Part shown: positions 16,094 through 22,257 of the stretch, piece by piece
Layout: the number at the start of each line of letters is the position of its first letter
How positions within the stretch are numbered: position 1 is the first letter of the stretch
Assembly (NCBI GenBank): GCA_009746045.1
Contig: RPFO01002163.1
Location: 1 to 22,257 of the forward strand
Source of the DNA: Mesostigma viride
Taxonomy: Eukaryota > Streptophyta > Mesostigmatophyceae > Mesostigmatales > Mesostigmataceae
DNA length: 22,257 nucleotides
Direction of reading: 5' to 3'
Translations under genes and position numbers: made by a program
The notes under the pieces: generated by a model
Databases searched by the model: none
The model's input: only the letters and a program-made list of their open reading frames with translations
What the model was told of the DNA's origin: nothing

Positions 16094-19000
16094 ATGACCG
16101 CGTCCGTCTACACTGGAGCGAAATTGACCAGAACCGTCCACGGTCGAACGTGGTTTGGTGGGTCGAAGGTCGACGGCAAGGGGCCAAAGGACCGCTGCAT
16201 CGAGGCCGCGAACGAGGCCGGGCATTCCTACATTGCTGCCCGGGATATCGGGCGCGGACCGAAAGAGTACACACATTACCGAGACGCTGAAGAATTCGCG
16301 GCGATTCGCGAGGAATCTATGCGGAATGTCCGGACTCAGACACTGAACGAGATCATTCGCCCCGACCAGCCGTCGTGGGTATACGTCGATCTCGACGACC
16401 GTGTGGGGACGGACCGCGAGCGTATTGAATACATCCGCCATTTCAAGCGACTGCACGATGCGTTTGTGTTCGATGTTCTAGGGATCGAGCCCGGACGGTT
16501 CCAATATAACGCTCGACAGCGACACGCGATATCATCGAATTTTGCAAGATTTCGTATCATATCGTTGTCCGCGGGCTGGTACTGGCTGACATCGACGCGA
16601 GACAGTATTGGTGCCAGACATTTACTCGCTACATTCGCGAGCATCTGTTGGACCCCGACTCGTCTCTCTACGTCGACGCCAATATGCTTCTAAGCACCGA
16701 GCACGCCTCGGCGTACATGGAGCAGAACATTGAAGATATGCTGGCTAACCCCGGCGAATACTATGACGACAAGGAGGTCCAGTTAATGGTCGATGATCAC
16801 ATCTATGGTAAGGACTGGTGCTTCAGGGCCGTTGGCATGCACAAACTTGGGGAGACGGACCCTCTCGCGAGTCTCAGGATATGCGAGGGGTCTGACGACG
16901 TTCGCGAACACTCGGCATCGTCTACCCACGGACACTCTCGACGACGCCGTGATATTGAGAGCTCCGGCTTCGTGGTACGCCCAGAAAGGATCGGAACGCA
17001 AAAAGCGTCCCAGTACAGTCCTCGCGGGCACGGGGCGGGCAGCGAGCAAATCGCGAGGTCGATCGAGGCAATGGCGAAGGTTTCGCCGGGTAGTCGGATC
17101 ATCAATGTCGAGGAGCACGCCGGGGAGGACGGCCGGACATACTACATGTCCCGCTGGACCGTCGACCCAGAAGTGCCGTGTATCGTGTGCAAGAAGGATC
17201 GCCCCCATAAGAGCGCTGGTCACGGCCCGAGGGTGTGCGAGTACTCGGACGGAAGGGTCACCTACTCGTGTTGGAAGAAGGGCCCCAAGCACGCGGAGTG
17301 TATCATGGACAGGCGCGAGTTCGTCGCGGAGAGTGTCCCGTTTGGCGAGACGTACTGCACAGAGAAGATCAAGCCTTTTGACGTCGACGGTCTGGTCGAG
17401 GTTATCAGAGGCCGCGACAAGGGTCACAAAGTCACCCACTTTGTCCAGTCGAACTGCGGGACTGGAAAATCAGAACGTGTCCGAGAGATGGTGAACGAGC
17501 TTGTCCGCAGGATCCCTGATGTTCGCATACTGTGCATCGTCGCCACATCAGTCTCTCGAAGGTCTCTCGAAGGAAGAGGACCGTAATTATAAGGCACTCG
17601 GCGAGGTGGGGAAGTGTATCGTCTGGGAGGATTCCGCGTTCCGGATCCTCTCCCAAGACCCGCGGTTCCGCCACTATCTGGACAATCGCGGAGGGTATAT
17701 CAAGGACGACCGCGTGCTCATCGTTCTGAACTCCATCCTTCGTCTCGCCAGCTCGAGTTTTGACGTCGTGATCATGGACGAGATTTACAACACATTGACA
17801 GCGCTATCGGGTCTCCATCTCAAGAACAAGCGAGAGGTCATTGTGCGTCTTATCGAGATCTTGGAGCGCGCCAAGGTGCTTATAGCGCTTGACGCGACCA
17901 TTACAGCGAAGGTCTACAATTACATCGCGCACTACCGACCAGTTGACGGGATCAGGGCATCTATGAACACGTTTAAGCGCCCTACTAATCGCGTGTTGAA
18001 GTGGGTCGACATCGATTCTAAGAAATGTTGGAAAGCGGTCTTTGTTGCGGAGATTGTTGCTGAGTGCAAGAGGCGGTTGCATGCCGGGGAGAAGCTGTTC
18101 TGTCCAATGTCCGCGGCGTGGGCTGTTCCGGCCGTATGCGAGGGCTTGAAGGACATTTTGTCCACAAAGAAGTGGAAATCGTACACCAAGGACACGCCAA
18201 AAAAGGATCTAGAAAGCGGCGCTAATTCGGCATGGGCTGATCTCGACTTTCTCATCATTTCGCCGACCATCACCGTCGGAGTCTCGTATACTATGCACAC
18301 TTTCGACAGCATGGTGGCTGGTTTTATCAACGCCCCAGGATACGCCGAATACACGACCATGCTGCAACAGATGTTCCGTGTCCGTCACCTGTGCAAGGGG
18401 GAGATGACAATCATCTATCGAGACTCTACTACCCTCTGTCGAGGCTGGACACCAACTTTGACCAGATAAAAAAGACGACGGTCGACACAGAGGCCAAGTT
18501 TCTGAACCTGATGGCGAAGGACAACGCCGATGTGATTGCTTCATGGGGTGAAGATGGTAAGAGGAAGTTCGACCCAAGCTCGCCACTACTCAACCTCTTC
18601 TGTCGCAACCTGCAGGACGTGCAGTTTCTCGCAGCCACTTCAAGCCGAATCTGATCAGGATGCTAGCAGAGGATTATGACGTAAAGATGGAAAGGGCGGA
18701 CGAGAAGGTGGATCACACCGACGCCCCACCACTACCAAAGCGAGAGGACGCGGACGAGGGGCGTGCCGTTTATATCATGGAGCACGAAGAATACGTCGCA
18801 CTGAAGGATCGATGTGACGCAGGCGAGATTCTTACAGCGTTCGAGAAGAGGCTGAAGAACGTCTACGAGCTCGTGGAATTCAGTTACCAGATCCCGCGAG
18901 AACGTAGAGATGAGGAACTTGCCGGGCTCCTCGAGAAGGATAAATGCCGGACGGTTTACCGAGCTGTCCGGCAGCACTCGCGAGCGACAGAACTGGGCAA

Positions 19001-21239
19001 GGACGGGTACCTTGCGAACGTCCTTGAGGCAATGAGGAAGACTCATTCGCTCTTTGACCTCAGTGAATACAAAACAGGCCGTGACGCGAAGACTCTCGCG
19101 GTTGCTCTACATCTATTAACCCCTAAATGGGCAGAAATACTGCCGATGCATCGGCTGTAACTTCACAATTTTGCAAACCAGATGCCATCCAACCCACCCA
19201 TATCCAATGGCTGTCCTTGGGGGCCAAGCATGTCCATGAGTTGCCCTTCGGGTTGGTATATCACAACCTTACATATATGCAGGGTAGGCCATGTATAACT
19301 GCCGTCAAAGTCAGGGGGTCAAGACGAGCGTTTTCATTTTTGGTAGAATGTGCATTTTGAATTATGTTGTAAGAGCTAGGCACCTACCACTTCAGGGATG
19401 ATAAACAATTAGTTGCTGAACAGTTTGAGCCATTGGGGTCATCATTTGGGTGGGTATACCAGCAGTTACACCCAGTACAGCCCATAGGGGTACCGTTGGT
19501 AAAAAGCAACCAAGGGGTAGGAGTGGGCATACTACCTACTAATACCTACTAATATGGCCCCCAACCATGCCGCACAATACATTTCCCTTCCACAATGATG
19601 GGGAAACATAACTGCATCATCACACTGCCCTTACATGGCACCTATGTGCAGGTGCCACCTTGTCCATGCATGTAGGTAACGTGGTACGGATACCCTACGC
19701 AAGGCATGCATTCTAGGAGGCAGCCACCAACAAACTAGTGATTTTAAGCCTATTTCAGCTTGCCCTAGTAAGGATAAACTAGGCCTAAGCTGCTATAGCT
19801 TGCCAGGTGATGGCCAGCACACCTGGTGGCACATGCTGACAATGGGAAGCTTCTACTCACCGGTTACATGCTTGATGATGCCACAGAGACCAGCCAACTG
19901 CCTCACACTCATGCAATATGTGTGTGGGAAATGTATAACAAACATATATGGAGGTATTCAAACCCATACAGCCTCTAAAACTTATCACCATCACCCTGTG
20001 GCAGGTCAACTGACTGAGGGAAGCATCTAAGAAGGGTGTTTTAGAAAGGGGCCAGGCCAGGGTCAAGAAAGAGCATGAATAATGCAAAAAGAATGTGCTA
20101 CACAAGCTAGAACGTATATATAAACGTCAAACATCGATAGGAAAACGATGATTAAGCTTTACCAGGCATGGATGGCGTTACCTTGGCCCAGGCGGTGGCC
20201 GCAAAATGGCGCATTTCGGAACACCAAAGTTGTGCAGCATGGTCGCTGGATTCGGCGATTTCTGGCCACCCTTGCACGTTTACGACTACCATGTATCATA
20301 AAAAGTACAAAGAAACCAATATATCCTTTAAAATACGCCGGAAAGGTATTGCTGTCAACGTTTCTATCGTCCGGCCTGATCGCAGTTTTTTCCAGCAAGA
20401 ACGCTGCCGACACCTATCAAATGGCATTCCCGCGAACCAAAAATTGGCCTGTATCATCTTTAGGACGTATAAAATCAATTTCCTGAGTTTGGTCAGAAAA
20501 TTCGAACGAAAACGTAAATGCCATGCGTGGGCGCAAGCCGCCATGGCCAGGTCGTCGTTTTCCGGAATGCACGTTTTACGTGAAAAAGTACCCTGACCCC
20601 TTGTACTTTGACCGGCCAGAACACCTCTATAACTTTGTCAGAAGTATGCAAACCCTAGTACCATGCTGTGAGGAAAATTATAAACTTTCGATCTTCTCAG
20701 CTAAACGTTTCCTAATTCTCAATAGTTTTCGCGGCATTTGGTCCCCCGAGAAGGGGCCGACGTGTCGGCTGTAACTCAGTTTTAGGCGGAAAATCGGCAG
20801 CCAGACCATTTAGGGGTTAAAGGGCAGTGGGATAGAGGAGTTCGTCCTAGATCGCGAGAGTGCCAGGACCATGACGATCCCTCGCGACAAGGCGATCGAG
20901 ATTGGGAATAGGATCGATCGCGAGATCATGGGGAGTCAAACATTCATGCGCGCGGTGTTTGGGTATCAGAGGAGGGCAAAGGGGGCTGGCGGGACGCTGA
21001 GTTTTGCTCAGTGTTCGAGCCTTATTAACACCCTACTCGCTAGCACACTCAACATTTCAGCAGGCGGCACGCGGATGTACCATATGAAGGAGCAGGACCT
21101 AGAAATATCAAAGGCTGGTGTCCTCGACTTCTGCGAGAGGTACCAGCCTGGCTGGTGGGGCAACGAGGCCGAACTAGCATCACTCCGCCACCAGGACGAG
21201 ACGCATGGAAGCATGGACGAGGGCTATCATTTCAGATAG
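16094..21239 (+). pseudogene. Replication protein: AEP primase + UL52-like zinc motif + UL9-like SF2 helicase, split by a transposon
   Basis: About 1,150 codons once the 1.7-kb insertion is set aside. In order: a primase domain with V-Y-V-D-L-D-D (D99/D101, nt 16388 on), S-Y-H-I-V-V-R (nt 16552) and D-H-I-Y-G-K-D-W-C-F-R (nt 16795), the three AEP/UL52 motifs; a zinc motif with C-I-V-C (nt 17179), His, and two later Cys (C-E-Y, S-C-W-K-K); then a helicase with N-C-G-T-G-K-S (Walker A, nt 17452), V-V-I-M-D-E-I-Y (Walker B, nt about 17765) and A-L-D-A-T-I (nt about 17885). Known: this resembles herpesvirus/NCLDV primase and origin-binding helicases. Frame changes occur near 16520-16540, 17560, 18440 and 18650. 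A piggyBac-like element interrupts codons at 19119/20821. The last 120 or so codons end at 21239. The start is the ATG at 16094. Confidence 0.8.
19116..20820. mobile_element. piggyBac-like non-autonomous element (1,697 bp) with TTAA duplication
   Basis: Seen: 19120-20816 begins CCCCTAAATGG and ends with its reverse complement CCATTTAGGGG, flanked by TTAA on each side (19116-19119 and 20817-20820). Known: TTAA target duplication, and TIRs beginning CCC, are piggyBac hallmarks. Removing the element plus one TTAA leaves the interrupted replication gene in a continuous frame, which independently supports the boundaries. No piggyBac transposase with its acidic catalytic triad is visible. The interior differs in composition from the viral genes. 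It contains a possible coding relic at 19127-19360 (with L-P-F-G-L-V-Y-H-N-L-T-Y) and otherwise unassigned ORFs. GCCGAYGYRTCGGCTGTAACT-like modules occur near both ends (19142 and 20756), in direct orientation. Confidence 0.88.
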
Positions 21240-21398
21240 ATAGACCCATCACGCCGCGTCTCGTGGTATAGTATTAGATATTTTGTGTTGCTGTGACACC
21301 AAAAGCCATCCCGCTCCTCTCATGCGACGGTGCAGGGTTTTTTAGAGGCGTGTGTTTGTTGTGTGGCGTGGTTGTGGTGATGGTTGATGGTTCTGTCA
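21240..21398. other. Right subterminal region of the viral element
   Basis: No gene is seen. The part from about 21340 to 21398 is G/T-rich on plus (A/C-rich on minus), mirroring the A/C-rich stretch just inside the left boundary (2152-2200). Confidence 0.4.
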
Positions 21399-21465
21399 GA
21401 ATAGGCAAAATTGCTCAGATAAGTATAGAACTACCTTTAAAATCTCTGAGCAATTTTGCCTATTC
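21399..21465. repeat. Right att-like palindromic site
   Basis: Perfect 21-bp inverted arms (21399-21419 and 21445-21465, beginning GAATAGGCAAAATTG) surround a 25-nt spacer containing ATAGAACTAC. The arms and spacer resemble the left site (AAAATTG-NN-CAGATAA, then ATAGAA) in the same orientation. Just outside, at 21464-21478, is a short CA repeat. The attR assignment is inference. Confidence 0.6.
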
Positions 21466-21716
21466 ACACACACACACCTCGCACGTTGAAGAGACCTTGT
21501 GTTTTTCGCTGCCAGCCAAGCGCCGCGCCGGTACCGGGGATACAAGCCAAGTTTACCACCGCCCTTATACCGCCATCAGCCACTGACAAAACGCATGACA
21601 CTCACTCAGCACTGGTCGATGCAAGCAGACGTAACGTGACCTTGCTAAAATTTTGATATGATGGCCGGAATGCATTATGAACCAACCTGCAGTCTAGTGA
21701 ATGCTAACAGATAGCC

Positions 21717-22257
21717 ATGGCGTCACGAAATGCTGGGCCGTGTGAGAAAGCGCTTGCGTTTATAGGGAAAACACTTGACGAAATTTGTGACAAGCAAACG
21801 GCAATTGAAAACAAGCTTTCTCGCCTGTCTGAACAACTAGAAGGCATTGTCGCACCATCTGGCGAGGCCGGTGATTACTCGCCGACCTGCGAGGTGCTAA
21901 AAGTCCACGATGCTGCTTACGATGCCGTTGACAGGAAAACTCCAAAGGTCCTTGTCGAATGGGTCTACGAAAAGGGGTCATCCAAGCCGAGGAAGCTCGA
22001 AGAACGGTGCGAATGGAAACGCCTTGACGAATGCGCCGATTGCGTAGACAAGGTCGAGGATTTCATGAAATCTTTCCAGAAGTCGAAGCACCAGCCCGGA
22101 ATATCCGCTTTCTCCCTCATCAACGCGTGGTCAGATGCCAGGAGAGGGTTTGCAGCATACAAGAGCGGGTCAAACGACAAGAAACGGGAGCTCGACGAGA
22201 ATGAGAACGAGGACGATTTCGCCAACAAGAGGCAGAACCTCGCACTTGGGTCGCAGC
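21717..22257 (+). CDS. Unrecognised host-side ORF, 3' end beyond the window
   Basis: ATG 21717 opens 180 codons that run off the right edge without a stop. Residues about 8-45 form a helical or coiled-coil segment (KTLDEICDKQTAIENKLSRL). The middle is mixed, with several Cys and Trp residues, and the C-terminal part is very acidic/basic (ELDENENEDD, then NKRQNL) and probably disordered. No domain is recognised. It lies outside the right att-like site, so it is probably a host gene or another mobile element. The gap 21466-21716 shows no gene. Confidence 0.6.
   Translation, partial: MASRNAGPCEKALAFIGKTLDEICDKQTAIENKLSRLSEQLEGIVAPSGEAGDYSPTCEVLKVHDAAYDAVDRKTPKVLVEWVYEKGSSKPRKLEERCEWKRLDECADCVDKVEDFMKSFQKSKHQPGISAFSLINAWSDARRGFAAYKSGSNDKKRELDENENEDDFANKRQNLALGSQ

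Larger units (their letters stand above)
2090..21465. mobile_element. Integrated polinton-like dsDNA virus (about 19.4 kb, partly degraded)
   Basis: Hallmarks seen: a double-jelly-roll-type major capsid gene, an FtsK/HerA A32-like packaging ATPase, a tyrosine recombinase and a primase-helicase, with all left-arm genes on minus and all right-arm genes on plus. Boundaries are inferred from two related palindromes (2090-2151 and 21399-21465) that face the same way, as attL/attR sites would, and enclose every viral gene. Known: polinton-like viruses are roughly 15-40 kb, carry DJR capsids and A32 ATPases, and often integrate by tyrosine recombinases. No pPolB, DDE integrase or adenain-like protease was seen, which argues against a classical Maverick. 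Five genes carry frameshifts and two carry transposon insertions, so this copy cannot complete a cycle on its own as written. Confidence 0.75.

Noticed and set aside
16783-17439. 218-codon minus ORF and 233-codon plus ORF within the primase-helicase gene
   Set aside because: They are shadow frames; the zinc and helicase motifs lie in the other plus frame.
12990-18660. Alternative genetic code or programmed frameshifting explaining the broken genes
   Set aside because: The breaks are frame changes at many unrelated sites rather than one recurring stop codon or slippery motif, and neighbouring genes read normally.
19127-20596. A piggyBac transposase inside the TTAA element
   Set aside because: The ORFs are short, in mixed frames, and lack the catalytic Asp pattern; only a possible coding relic is visible.

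Overview
This is a eukaryotic chromosome segment carrying an integrated, decaying dsDNA virus of the polinton-like type (or a close relative). Its best-supported limits are two related palindromic sites at 2090-2151 and 21399-21465, giving an element of about 19.4 kb. The host is eukaryotic: the left edge (minus strand, 206-1) encodes a U-box (E3 ubiquitin ligase) domain, and the region contains DNA transposons. I cannot name the host; a protist, alga or fungus would all fit.

Layout. Positions 1-2089 are host DNA: a U-box gene fragment, a 653-bp hAT-like non-autonomous transposon (713-1365, 8-bp target duplication) full of TTCGGG subterminal repeats, then AT-rich DNA with short repeats. Positions 2090-21465 are the viral element. 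Its left arm, all minus strand (12388 down to 2235), is a morphogenesis block: three structural-looking proteins (K, J, I), a basic zinc-finger protein, small proteins, a likely minor capsid protein, the double-jelly-roll major capsid protein, an Ig-like/LamG fibre and two more proteins. Its right arm, all plus strand (12427 to 21239), encodes a charged coiled-coil/AT-hook protein, the A32-type packaging ATPase, a second AT-hook protein, a small ORF, a tyrosine recombinase and a long replication protein. That last gene joins an archaeo-eukaryotic primase domain, a UL52-like zinc motif and a UL9-like SF2 helicase. The arms diverge from a 38-bp promoter gap at 12389-12426. Positions 21466-22257 are flanking DNA with an unrecognised ORF that runs off the window.

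How it would have worked: the recombinase integrates and excises at the palindromic sites, the primase-helicase replicates the genome, the ATPase packages it into a capsid, and the fibre-like proteins bind the host cell. I saw no protein-primed DNA polymerase, retroviral-type integrase or adenain-like protease, so it is not a classical Polinton/Maverick.

Decay: a 1,697-bp piggyBac-like insertion (TTAA duplication) splits the replication gene. A 704-bp nearly perfect palindromic foldback element sits exactly at a start codon (CATGG duplication). Single-base frameshifts interrupt the capsid, fibre, minor-capsid, ATPase and replication genes, while the recombinase and several other genes are intact.
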